Positions 33,588 through 41,638 of a DNA stretch of 45,402 nt are shown here, piece by piece. The stretch comes from Desulfobacteraceae bacterium (GTDB lineage Bacteria; Desulfobacterota; Desulfobacteria; Desulfobacterales; Desulfosalsimonadaceae), in NCBI GenBank assembly GCA_003597945.1, contig QZJS01000004.1:1-45402 (forward strand). The letters run 5' to 3'. The stretch's first letter is position 1, and each line of letters opens with the position of its first letter. The position numbers and the translations under genes are program-made. The notes under the pieces are model-generated. The model was not told where the DNA came from. It searched no databases and saw only the letters and a list, made by a program, of their open reading frames with translations.

Positions 33588-33673
33588 TGGCGGAGGGAGT
33601 AGGATTCGAACCCACGGAGCTTTCGCTCAACGGTTTTCAAGACCGCCGCCTTAAACCACTCGGCCATCCCTCC
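33588..33673 (-). tRNA. tRNA-Ser (anticodon UGA)
   Basis: 86 bases on the minus strand. The acceptor GGAGGGA pairs with TCCCTCC, followed by G and an encoded CCA. The anticodon loop CTTGAAA gives TGA. Variable arm TTGAGCGAAAGCTCCG. 24 bases upstream of tRNA-Ser(GCU), so they are co-transcribed. Confidence 0.95.
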
Positions 33674-33688
33674 AGACAATAAAATTAA

Positions 33689-33718
33689 CGTATAGCAGAA
33701 TTTAAAAATGCCGGTCAA
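33689..33718 (-). promoter_or_regulatory. Sigma-70 promoter of the tRNA-Ser pair
   Basis: On the minus strand TTGACC, an 18-base spacer and TATACG, 15 bases upstream of the tRNA-Ser(UGA) 5' end. Same layout as the hpt promoter. Confidence 0.6.
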
Positions 33719-33793
33719 TATTATTTTTCATCCGCCATAGCAAAAGGGCTTGCGTTTTAATTGGTTTATGGCTTAATTTGCCGCTGTCACAGG

Positions 33794-33821
33794 TTGACAT
33801 GCGGCTTTTTTCACTTATTAT
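33794..33821 (+). promoter_or_regulatory. Sigma-70 promoter of the acidic-tail gene
   Basis: TTGACA, a 16-base spacer and TATTAT, about 88 bases upstream of the ATG at 33910. A perfect 12-base palindrome CAAGACGTCTTG lies between (33882-33893), just before the ribosome-binding site. Confidence 0.5.
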
Positions 33822-33881
33822 TACAGATATGTTCCATTCGGATTGGTTTGACCGTGCACGGCGGCCGGTCCGGAAAAATCT

Positions 33882-33893
33882 CAAGACGTCTTG
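33882..33893. repeat. 12-base palindrome before the acidic-tail gene
   Basis: CAAGACGTCTTG, downstream of the promoter and about 5 bases before the GGGAG ribosome-binding site. Could be an operator or a small stem at the leader end. Confidence 0.35.
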
Positions 33894-33909
33894 GATCGGG
33901 AGACTTTGA

Positions 33910-34365
33910 ATGAAACAAAAATACCTAATCTTTAAAAATAAAACGGCAGACAGCTTAATCATTCAGGAATTCGCGGAACTTGATAAGGATATGTTCTCCC
34001 TGATCTGCGAAGAGTCATACGAATGGGAAAACATCCAAAACGCCATAGCCGAAGGCAAGACCAGGCTGATTGCAAAACTCAGGACCCCCAACCTTTATCC
34101 CATTGCCGAATACGCCGATAAAATCGCCGATACCGTTATGACGATCCACCAGCAGGACAGTGCATCCGAAGATCCCGTGGAATTGGTGTTTGATGATGTG
34201 ATTCAGATGCGCAAACTGGAACCGAGGGACAGGGACGCCTCATCGGATAATGCTTCCGACGACATTGACGACCTGCTAGACGATGTCGATGTCGACGCTG
34301 AAGAAAAACCAGAAGTTGAAGACGACGATGAACTCGATATGTTTGATGAAGACGCGGAAGAGTGA
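33910..34365 (+). CDS. Hypothetical protein with acidic C-terminal tail
   Basis: 151 residues. The N-terminal domain (1-100; MKQKYLIFKNKTADSLIIQE) is of unknown family. The last 45 residues are almost all Asp/Glu (DDIDDLLDDVDVD, EDDDELDMFDEDAEE). GGGAG seven bases before the ATG supports the start, and a promoter lies upstream. No signal or membrane helix. The two-zinc-ribbon gene follows after 68 bases on the same strand, so the pair may be an operon. Acidic tails often mimic nucleic acid or bind basic proteins, but no role can be assigned. Confidence 0.78.
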   Translation: MKQKYLIFKNKTADSLIIQEFAELDKDMFSLICEESYEWENIQNAIAEGKTRLIAKLRTPNLYPIAEYADKIADTVMTIHQQDSASEDPVELVFDDVIQMRKLEPRDRDASSDNASDDIDDLLDDVDVDAEEKPEVEDDDELDMFDEDAEE

Positions 34366-34433
34366 CAACCCGCCTTATCGCGGTATGATAATAATTCTCG
34401 GCTTGATCGCCGACCCAATTATAAGGAATAAAA

Positions 34434-35111
34434 ATGACCATTGAAACCAGAGAACAGGCACTGGAACAAATCATGACCCAGTCCAGACCCCTCTGTCCGC
34501 ACTGCAACCAGGAGATGAGCATCTGGGAAGTCCCGCTGATGACATTCAGCGACGGGCTGGGATGGGATTCACCCTATATGTATATGTGTTTTAACGATGA
34601 GTGTCCGCTGTATGTCAGCGGTTGGGACAACCTGTGGGAAAATTATGCCCAGCGCGCGTCCTACAGGTGCATCAAAAGTCCGAAAAGCGAACATTTCGAC
34701 ACCATACCCGTATTCAGTTCCGCGGGAGCAACGGGACAGATCATCGACGATCAGGTCCTCGCCGAACAGGAAGCCCTGAAGGAAGCCATTAAGAAGGGTT
34801 TTTCCATACTGGCGGAATGTTATGTGTCCAAAGATGAAATAACGGTGGTCCAGATGCTTTTGGACCCGACGCAACCGTCGCGTGTCCGGATTAAAGCGGC
34901 TGAAATGGCGGGGGACATAGCTGGAATCGATGCCGTTGACCTGATTAACAACCATCGTTTCGGAAACGACCTGTTGACCCAGGCGTCTGAAAAGGCGGTG
35001 GCCAGAATCCACGAACGGTTTTTTACCCGGGAGTGCCCGTTTTGCGCGGAAATCATAAAAAATCGCGCCAAGGTCTGTAAACACTGCGGAAAAGAAGTGG
35101 CGGGCGAATAG
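34434..35111 (+). CDS. Protein with N- and C-terminal zinc ribbons, unknown function
   Basis: 225 residues. The N-terminal ribbon has CPHC (21-24) and CFNDEC (about 52-57). The C-terminal ribbon has CPFC and CKHC (ECPFCAEIIKNRAKVCKHCGKEV). The middle is helical with HEAT-like character (RVRIKAAEMAGDIAGIDAVDLI). Two separated zinc ribbons joined by a helical region suggest an adaptor or nucleic-acid/protein-binding role, but the family is not one I can name. AAGGA upstream of the ATG. It ends six bases before the convergent PilZ gene. Confidence 0.8.
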   Translation: MTIETREQALEQIMTQSRPLCPHCNQEMSIWEVPLMTFSDGLGWDSPYMYMCFNDECPLYVSGWDNLWENYAQRASYRCIKSPKSEHFDTIPVFSSAGATGQIIDDQVLAEQEALKEAIKKGFSILAECYVSKDEITVVQMLLDPTQPSRVRIKAAEMAGDIAGIDAVDLINNHRFGNDLLTQASEKAVARIHERFFTRECPFCAEIIKNRAKVCKHCGKEVAGE

Positions 35112-35117
35112 CCTCAG

Positions 35118-36140
35118 CTATAAATTTTCCGAAAAATCGATTGCATCCATCATTTTCTGCGCCCATTTAGTGTCAAACCTGAGGTGCACGGAATAATCAT
35201 CAAACGCCTGGGGCTGGGCAGCGATAACGGTCATGGCCTGGTCAATCTTGTGAGGCTTTTCGTGGCTCTTCAGGGGAAGATCGAATATGACCCGAAGCCG
35301 CCGCCCCAGCAGCATCCGAACGGATTCTTTTTTCGGACTTTTAACGATAAAAGACATTCCTCCGACGGAAATATCCGCGATTTCGCCGGAATAAGCATTT
35401 CCAAGGGATTTGCCCGACTTGTCCAGCAACACGAATTTTATTCTTCCAAAAAACTTCTCCCTTCTGTCCGTGCGACGCTCAATATTTTTTTCATCTAATG
35501 CCTTTTTAACCGGATCGTTATGCATGCAGTAATCATAAAGCCTTGATTCCAGAGCCGGAACATCATTCTTCCATTTTTTCAACACATCGGTTTCCAAAAA
35601 GGATGTTTTCACGCGGTTCATCGGCACCAGGGAGAGCGTACAGACCGAGGCGGTGAAAAAGGGCATCTGTCCAATAATCTGTCCGGGCATCAGCATCGTG
35701 ATCAGGATTTCCCGGTCTCCCTGAAGATAAAGCGCCTTGACTTCTCCCTTGTTGATAAAATAGAGGCGGCTGTTAAACGTCCCCTGTTCCATAATGGGCT
35801 CGCCGGCCTCAAATATTTTTGTTTTCATGGAATAATAGAGCGCATTTCCTTCGGTCGTACTCAGGGTGCCGTATAAATCGGACCAAATTTCCAGGTGCTC
35901 CCGGTCCACGCTTTCGCTCTTTTCTTCCTCGATGATTTCCCCGGCCCGAACGATTTCGGTGAGGGCCATGGAATCCACTTCATACAATCGGTTGTATAAC
36001 GATTCGGCTTTTTTAAAGTTTTTCTCTTTTGCATATTCGGTTACCAACGCCACCAGCAACCGGCATGCCGCGTCCGTATCCTTTTGTTTCACCAGCGCAT
36101 CCACTTCGGCTTCTTTTTTATCGCGTTCCTGGGTATTCAT
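35118..36140 (-). CDS. PilZ-domain protein with N-terminal helical region and degenerate cNMP-binding domain
   Basis: 340 residues. The first 75 are helical (TPR-like AEVDALVKQKDTDAACRLLV, FKKAESLYNRLYE). Residues about 95-195 form a cNMP-type beta-roll (GEPIMEQGTFNSRLYFINKGEV, MPGQIIGQMPFFTASV), but the phosphate-binding Glu and Arg are missing, so nucleotide binding there is doubtful. The C-terminal PilZ domain keeps the c-di-GMP motifs RRTDRRE (RxxxR) and DISVGGMSF (D/NxSxxG). A c-di-GMP-responsive effector is inferred. The ATG at 36140 has AGGAG six bases upstream, so it is preferred over an upstream in-frame start at 36164. It follows the HEAT-repeat gene by 53 bases. Confidence 0.85.
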   Translation of the reverse strand: MNTQERDKKEAEVDALVKQKDTDAACRLLVALVTEYAKEKNFKKAESLYNRLYEVDSMALTEIVRAGEIIEEEKSESVDREHLEIWSDLYGTLSTTEGNALYYSMKTKIFEAGEPIMEQGTFNSRLYFINKGEVKALYLQGDREILITMLMPGQIIGQMPFFTASVCTLSLVPMNRVKTSFLETDVLKKWKNDVPALESRLYDYCMHNDPVKKALDEKNIERRTDRREKFFGRIKFVLLDKSGKSLGNAYSGEIADISVGGMSFIVKSPKKESVRMLLGRRLRVIFDLPLKSHEKPHKIDQAMTVIAAQPQAFDDYSVHLRFDTKWAQKMMDAIDFSENL

Positions 36141-36193
36141 CCTGTTCTCCTTATACGGTGGCATCCGAATAATTATCGTAATTATCTATGCAT

Positions 36194-38371
36194 CTATGCA
36201 TCGCCCTGCTTCAGTTTGGCGACGGCATCGGCAGCCGCGGCCCGCACAAACGGGTCATGGGCTTTTATGGCCATAAAACCCTTGGAACGTATAATTTTTT
36301 TTAATGCAGGCAACGCTTCCTTGTCGCCGATGCGGCCAAGGGCTTCACATATCTTGATACGGATATCGTCTCTGGCTTTCCGGGTTTTTCCCAGGCTCTT
36401 TTCCTCCAGCATGGCTGCCAGTTCGGCAACCGCCGGCTGGTATTTAACAGCGCCCAGCCCGACAATTATCAATTCTTTGACATCATCGTCAACAGAATAG
36501 AGATATTTCATCAATATTTCCCCGGCGTTGTTGCCGGCGATATTCTGAATGGCAAATACCGCTTCCCGCTGAATGCGGGAATCATCTTCCGCCAGCATAT
36601 CGCTTAACACTTTTAAATGGGAATCCGTACCGATACGCCCCAGCACCAGAATCAGATTCCGCAGATAATACCAGGGCCCCTTCTGAAAGAGCCTTTCCAC
36701 GATGGGTTTTGCGGCAGGTCGGCCGATGGCGGTAAGCGCCTGGATCATCCGGTTCCGTTCCAAGCGGTTCTGTGTATGGTGAAGCCGGTTCAGCAGTCGC
36801 TCAATAGATACGGTGCCGAGCATTGTCAAAGCAGGTATGCCGTCAGACTGTTTTTTTGTGCCGTCAGCACGGGTCTCACTGATCAACAGGGCCAGCAGAT
36901 CTTCCGTGGCCAAATTCCGGAGCATCTTTCCGGCCGGCGCGCGCATCTCTTTTTCCCGAGGCAATCTGCCTGTATATATTCTATAATATGCATCGAGAAG
37001 CAGTTCAGCATCCCGGGGCCGATCTCTTTCAATCAGATGACGCACCATCTGTTCCATTTGATCGGTAATCTGTTCATATTCCGGAGACATAACCGTTTCA
37101 AAACCCAACCATTCAGCCAGTTTCTGCAAAATCGGCAAGCGCTCATCGTTCTGCTCCTCGGCTTCCAGCCGCTTATCGACCTTGAGCATCATCCTGACAG
37201 CATTTATGCGGACTTTGGGATCCCTGTTTTTCAGCATTTTACCGAGACGTTCGATCAGCGTCATAACGGAAGCCATATTACCCTTGGCCATCAACATCTC
37301 AATGGTTTTGTCCATCCCCTTGGCTAATCGCTCCTCCGGGGTCATGGCTACCTCGTTTTTCAACGCCTGAAGCTGATCCAGAGTGAAAAGCCCGGCGGCC
37401 TTCTTAGAGGATGTCATCAATTGAAACACCCGGTGCATTGCTTTGACATGATGCTCCGATCGGCTATCGTCATCGGAAATGCTGACCGTGAGGTCTTTGA
37501 TCCGGGATAGAAGCCGATGGAAGGCATCATCATCGAGGTCCTCAACGAAATTTTGAAACGTATTCTGACCGAACACCGTGTTCAGATTCTGGGAGAGCAG
37601 CGTCACCGCCGAGGCGTTTTCCATCTCAGTCAGAGATCCGAGAATCGTTCGCGAAACATCACCCCTGCCCAGTTTTGAAACCCGGCTCAGCCCATTGATC
37701 ATTTCCCCAAACCGATCGGATAGTTCGTCGGCGATAAAATTTTCAGTCTCTTTTATCACCTGTTTGACGCCGGCCTGAAATACCTTGGAAATCCATTCGG
37801 CGTCTTTGACCATTTCCCGCACCTGCTCCATGGCCTCTTCTGAAAACCCCTTATCCCCCAAGATAAAACGGACGATGTCGTCATCCGACAATTTCATGGA
37901 TGAGACCATGCGATGATCCGAATCCTGTTCCACATAAACTTTTTCATCAATTTTGATGTAGGTGAACCGCGCATCCGCAACGATTTTAGACACCCCGCCT
38001 TCGGCTTCAACCTCCTGCGGTGTTCTGGAAAAAATTTTAATAAATTCAGTTATTTCTTGCTCATCTACACCCCGTTGAAAACTAACGCTCCGTATCCCGT
38101 AATCAAGCATCATGCGCAAAAAAGCGTTGATCTGACTTTTGGCAAGCTCCTTTTCCGAAAGCGGCTCCCCCTGGATCAGCAGATTTTTTTCCGCTTCAGC
38201 GAATATAATCTCACCAACTTGTTCCAGGGCCGTCTTGACAATCCCGGTAAGCCGGTTCTTGGTATTGACGACCAGACTGCTTGTGGGCGGGTAAAGTCGC
38301 TGGTTGGTGGTGGCCGCAACAACGGCCAACATCAAATCAATGGCTTGTTTTTCAATGGGCTTGCTTTTCAT
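36194..38371 (-). CDS. Large HEAT-repeat protein, unknown partner
   Basis: 725 residues, almost wholly helical, no signal or membrane segment. The C-terminal 300 residues are clear HEAT repeats (IVERLFQKGPWYYLRNLILVLGRIG, IQREAVFAIQNIAGNNAGEI, ALPALKKIIRSKGFMA). The N-terminal region (KQAIDLMLAVVAATTNQRLYPP) is a helical domain of unknown family. HEAT repeats serve as protein scaffolds. The downstream PilZ gene, 53 bases away, makes a joint role plausible, for example in a c-di-GMP-controlled complex. It is the penultimate gene of the long rplU operon run. Confidence 0.87.
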   Translation of the reverse strand: MKSKPIEKQAIDLMLAVVAATTNQRLYPPTSSLVVNTKNRLTGIVKTALEQVGEIIFAEAEKNLLIQGEPLSEKELAKSQINAFLRMMLDYGIRSVSFQRGVDEQEITEFIKIFSRTPQEVEAEGGVSKIVADARFTYIKIDEKVYVEQDSDHRMVSSMKLSDDDIVRFILGDKGFSEEAMEQVREMVKDAEWISKVFQAGVKQVIKETENFIADELSDRFGEMINGLSRVSKLGRGDVSRTILGSLTEMENASAVTLLSQNLNTVFGQNTFQNFVEDLDDDAFHRLLSRIKDLTVSISDDDSRSEHHVKAMHRVFQLMTSSKKAAGLFTLDQLQALKNEVAMTPEERLAKGMDKTIEMLMAKGNMASVMTLIERLGKMLKNRDPKVRINAVRMMLKVDKRLEAEEQNDERLPILQKLAEWLGFETVMSPEYEQITDQMEQMVRHLIERDRPRDAELLLDAYYRIYTGRLPREKEMRAPAGKMLRNLATEDLLALLISETRADGTKKQSDGIPALTMLGTVSIERLLNRLHHTQNRLERNRMIQALTAIGRPAAKPIVERLFQKGPWYYLRNLILVLGRIGTDSHLKVLSDMLAEDDSRIQREAVFAIQNIAGNNAGEILMKYLYSVDDDVKELIIVGLGAVKYQPAVAELAAMLEEKSLGKTRKARDDIRIKICEALGRIGDKEALPALKKIIRSKGFMAIKAHDPFVRAAAADAVAKLKQGDA

Positions 38372-38424
38372 AACGGGCTTATCCCCTTTCGGGATCGAAA
38401 TGGCGCCGGACCGGCATCACTTTT

Positions 38425-39000
38425 TTATTTTTCCCCGTCGGCCGCGGAAAACTTCCGCTGCACATGAATGTTCATGCTGTCGTAGGAGCGGAAAATAATA
38501 CGCTCTTTTTTTATCCGTGTTTCTGGTATGTTGACCGGTATAATCTTTGCGGCCATCGACCGCGCGGCACTAAGATCCGGAATGGCATTTAGCCCCTCGC
38601 CGATCTTTTTCCCGGTCCGGGTATCGTAAATAACGGCGGTTTCACCGTCGGCCGCCACCGCATATGGAATCGGGCCGGGCCGGTAAATCCGGGCGGCTGA
38701 GAGCACTTCCCGCTGCCTGGATTCCAATGACCCGGCAACACACTTTATCACCATGACGGGCCGGCCGTCAACAGACACGACAAGATCCAACTGAGACCGG
38801 TAGGTTTCCTCCGGGAACACCACCACAATATCAGCATCCACGGCGATATCGGATTTGTCGTATCCCTTGTCGGTCACCAGAAACCGTTCGATCTTCTGGC
38901 GATGGGATTCAGCGCCGATATCGGGCACCATCCGGCCGGTCACATAATCCACCAGGGTGTCATTCGATATTGATTCCTTTGGGTTTTTATCAGACGCCAT
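38425..39000 (-). CDS. Stand-alone HSDR_N-type (type I restriction R subunit N-terminal-like) protein
   Basis: 191 residues resembling only the N-terminal nuclease-fold region of HsdR (HSDR_N_2): DIAVDADIVVVF, then SQLDLVVSVDGRPVMVIKCVAGSLESRQREVLSAARIY and AVIYDTRTGKKIGEG. The usual E-x-K of the PD-(D/E)xK site reads VIK here, so nuclease activity is doubtful. There is no helicase domain and no HsdM or HsdS gene nearby, so it is not a restriction system. It overlaps the gpmI stop by 11 bases and is translationally coupled to it. Similar orphan proteins occur in other Desulfobacterota; their role is unknown. Confidence 0.8.
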   Translation of the reverse strand: MASDKNPKESISNDTLVDYVTGRMVPDIGAESHRQKIERFLVTDKGYDKSDIAVDADIVVVFPEETYRSQLDLVVSVDGRPVMVIKCVAGSLESRQREVLSAARIYRPGPIPYAVAADGETAVIYDTRTGKKIGEGLNAIPDLSAARSMAAKIIPVNIPETRIKKERIIFRSYDSMNIHVQRKFSAADGEK

Positions 39001-40552
39001 TGAGGATTGATCCTTGTATCAGGGACGCGCAGGTCATCTCAGCAGGCTTTTCAATCCCCATCAGCGCCAGCATGGTGGGGGCGATATCGCCGAGAACTCC
39101 GGACCGCAGCTTGATGTTTTGATGATCCGATACCAGAATAAAGGGTACGGGATTCATGGAATGGGCAGTAAAAATCTGACCGTTTTCATCTTTCATCTGT
39201 TCGGCGTTGCCGTGATCCGCGGTGATGCAAGCCAGGCCGCCTGCCTTTTGCACGGCAAAGACCACTTTTTCCACGCATTGATCCACAACCTCGCCTGCGG
39301 CAATGGCCGCGGCAATGACCCCGGTATGGCCCACCATGTCCAGGTTGGCGAAATTGATGACGATCAGATCGTATTTTCCGGACTCGATACAAGAAACCGC
39401 CTGTTTTGCCACTTCATATGCGCTCATCTCGGGCTTTTTATCATACGTCGACACCTCCCGGGGGGACGGCACCAGGTGGCGATCTTCGCCGGGAAAGGCC
39501 TTTTCCTCTCCGCCATTGAAAAAATAGGTGACATGGGCATATTTTTCCGTTTCCGCGATCCTTAGCTGGCGCAGGCCCTGCCGGCTGACGATCTCTCCGA
39601 AAATATTTTCCAGCCGCACCGGCCCGAAAGCCACCGGGAGGGTAAAGGTTTCATCATAAACGGTCATGGTCACGTAGCCGTTCAGATTGGGCGTCTTTTC
39701 CCTTATGAAATGATCAAATTCGGAATCCGTAAAAGCCCGGGTGATCTGCCGGACCCGGTCCGGACGAAAATTAAAAGAAATCAAGCCGTCCCGGTGGGAA
39801 ACTATTTTCACGGGTTTCCCGGCGTCATCCGCCATGATAATGGGCTTGACAAATTCGTCGGTCTCCCCCCGTTTATAGGCATGTTCAACGGCCTTGACCG
39901 GATCATGTTCCTGGATCCCCTCTCCCATGGTATACAGCCGATAGGCTTTTTCCGTCCGGTCCCAGCGGGTGTCCCGGTCCATGGCATAATACCGACCACA
40001 GATACTGGCGATGCGGCCGAAGCCTTTTGCCGTCAGAAACCGCTGGAGCTGTGATACGTAATCTACCCCGGCGTCCGGGGGCGTATCCCTGCCGTCGAGA
40101 ATTACATGGATATAAACATCGGAAAGTCCTTTTGCCGCCGCCATATCCACCAGCGCATATAAATGGGAGAGCTGGCTGTGAACCCCGCCGTCAGACACCA
40201 GGCCCAGCAGATGAAGGCCGGATTTTTCCCGCGAAACCGCCGCCATCACACCGGACAGGGCTTCATTTTTATGCAGGGTGCCTTCCCGAATGGCCCGGTC
40301 GATGCGCAGCAGCACCTGGCAGACGATCCTGCCGGCGCCGATGTTGAGATGCCCGACTTCGGAATTGCCCATAATGCCGTCAGGAAGGCCCACAGCCTCG
40401 CCGGTGCACAACAGGTGAGTGTTGGGGTATGCCGCCATCAGCCGGTCCAGACAGGGTGTGTTTGCCAGAGAAACGGCATTGGCGCTTCCCGCCGGGGCCA
40501 GGCCCCACCCGTCTAAAATCACCAGCACATGCGGTTTACGGCTTTTGGCCAT
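38990..40552 (-). CDS. gpmI: 2,3-bisphosphoglycerate-independent phosphoglycerate mutase
   Basis: Interconverts 3- and 2-phosphoglycerate in glycolysis and gluconeogenesis; manganese-dependent. 520 residues, family length. VLVILDGWGLAP at the N-terminus carries the metal-binding Asp, and the phosphorylated Ser is in MGNSEVGHLNIGAGR. Further motifs are HVILDGRDTPP, FNFRPDRVRQI, INFANLDMVGHTG and CITADHGNAEQM. Its ATG overlaps the rsfS stop by one base (TGATG), and its own stop overlaps the HSDR_N gene start. Confidence 0.96.
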   Translation of the reverse strand: MAKSRKPHVLVILDGWGLAPAGSANAVSLANTPCLDRLMAAYPNTHLLCTGEAVGLPDGIMGNSEVGHLNIGAGRIVCQVLLRIDRAIREGTLHKNEALSGVMAAVSREKSGLHLLGLVSDGGVHSQLSHLYALVDMAAAKGLSDVYIHVILDGRDTPPDAGVDYVSQLQRFLTAKGFGRIASICGRYYAMDRDTRWDRTEKAYRLYTMGEGIQEHDPVKAVEHAYKRGETDEFVKPIIMADDAGKPVKIVSHRDGLISFNFRPDRVRQITRAFTDSEFDHFIREKTPNLNGYVTMTVYDETFTLPVAFGPVRLENIFGEIVSRQGLRQLRIAETEKYAHVTYFFNGGEEKAFPGEDRHLVPSPREVSTYDKKPEMSAYEVAKQAVSCIESGKYDLIVINFANLDMVGHTGVIAAAIAAGEVVDQCVEKVVFAVQKAGGLACITADHGNAEQMKDENGQIFTAHSMNPVPFILVSDHQNIKLRSGVLGDIAPTMLALMGIEKPAEMTCASLIQGSILNGV

Positions 40553-40962
40553 CAGTCTTCGACTCCTTTTTCATCGCCGTTCATATCGCCGACGGATGTC
40601 TTATCGATCATTGCATCCGCGGGAATCCGCACCGCATCAGACCAGAGGCCTTCCAGGTCATAAAACGTGCGTATGGGATCATAAAAAACGTGGATGACGA
40701 TGTGACCGTAATCAAGGATAACCCAGTGTCCTTCTCCCAGGCCCTCGACACTCATCAGGCGAATCCCGCGGTCTTTGAGATCGGATCGGATGTGATCGGC
40801 AATGGCGGTCACCTGGCGGTTGGATGCCCCCGAGCAGATCAAAAACACATCGGCAACGGAAGTCAGTTTCCGGACGTCGAGCACCACGATGTCTTTTGCC
40901 TTTCGACCGGACACGGCATTGACGTAGACCGGCAGCATCGGGTCCATCTCATAAAGGATCAT
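40552..40962 (-). CDS. rsfS: Ribosomal silencing factor RsfS
   Basis: Binds ribosomal protein L14 and prevents subunit joining when nutrients are low. 136 residues of the DUF143 fold: KAKDIVVLDVRKLTSVADVFLICSGASNRQVTAIADHI, GLGEGHWVILDYGHIVIHVF and the final strand and helix (FYDLEGLWSDA). The ATG overlaps the nadD stop by 4 bases, and gpmI follows with a one-base overlap. The nadD-rsfS pairing is common in bacteria. Confidence 0.94.
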   Translation of the reverse strand: MILYEMDPMLPVYVNAVSGRKAKDIVVLDVRKLTSVADVFLICSGASNRQVTAIADHIRSDLKDRGIRLMSVEGLGEGHWVILDYGHIVIHVFYDPIRTFYDLEGLWSDAVRIPADAMIDKTSVGDMNGDEKGVED

Positions 40963-41633
40963 GCATACAGTCCCCTGGCTTGAATGTATTTATCGACGGT
41001 ATCCGGCACCAGATACCGGATGGACCGGCCCTGCCGGACCAGCTCGCGAATCCGGGTTGATGAAATCTCAATGGGTGTTACTTCAAACAAAAAAACCGGC
41101 TGTTTCCCGGGGTGTTCAAAAACAAAACGGTCGGCGTTAAAGCAGTAATCGCCGGCAACCCGGGTGCGCAGAAATTCGGCCACCCTGTCTCTAAAACACG
41201 CCCCATGATCCGCCTCCGGTTCGGGCCGCTGCATCACGATCATGGGAATATGGTCAAACAGCGATCCGAATGCTTTCCATGTATCAATCTCGAAAAACGC
41301 GTCCGAACCGACAATCAGATAACACGGGGAGTCTTCCTGCAGGACCGCTGTGAAATGACGGATTGTGTCGATGGTATACGATGGCCCCTGGCGTTTGATC
41401 TCCGCGTCCGAGACAAAAAATTGCGGGTGCGCGGCAATGGCCCGGGCGATCATTTCAAAGCGGTCAGCGGGGGGGGCCAGTCCCCGTGCGTCCTTGTGCG
41501 GCGGGATGGCCGACGGTATGAAACAGATCCGTGACAGACCAAATCCTTCCCGGACCTCTTCCGCCACCCGCAGGTGCGCCGTGTGAATCGGGTTGAATGT
41601 GCCGCCGAACAGCCCCGCACCTTTCAAAGACAC
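40959..41633 (-). CDS. nadD: Nicotinate-nucleotide adenylyltransferase
   Basis: Transfers AMP to nicotinate mononucleotide for NAD synthesis. 224 residues: GLFGGTFNPIHTAHLRVAEEV (nucleotide-binding HxxH motif HTAH), FIPSAIPPHK and ISSTRIREL at the C-terminus (the ISSTxIR motif). The start is ambiguous: a TTG (41648), a GTG (41642) or a GTG at 41633 are in frame. I prefer 41633 because AGGTGAG lies just upstream and the conserved GLFGGTF then sits at the usual distance from the N-terminus. All options overlap or abut the proB stop. Confidence 0.93.
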   Translation of the reverse strand: MSLKGAGLFGGTFNPIHTAHLRVAEEVREGFGLSRICFIPSAIPPHKDARGLAPPADRFEMIARAIAAHPQFFVSDAEIKRQGPSYTIDTIRHFTAVLQEDSPCYLIVGSDAFFEIDTWKAFGSLFDHIPMIVMQRPEPEADHGACFRDRVAEFLRTRVAGDYCFNADRFVFEHPGKQPVFLFEVTPIEISSTRIRELVRQGRSIRYLVPDTVDKYIQARGLYA

Positions 41634-41638
41634 TTTTC

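Noticed and set aside
38425-39000. A restriction-modification system
   Set aside because: Only an HsdR N-terminal-like fragment is present, with a degraded active site and no methylase or specificity gene.
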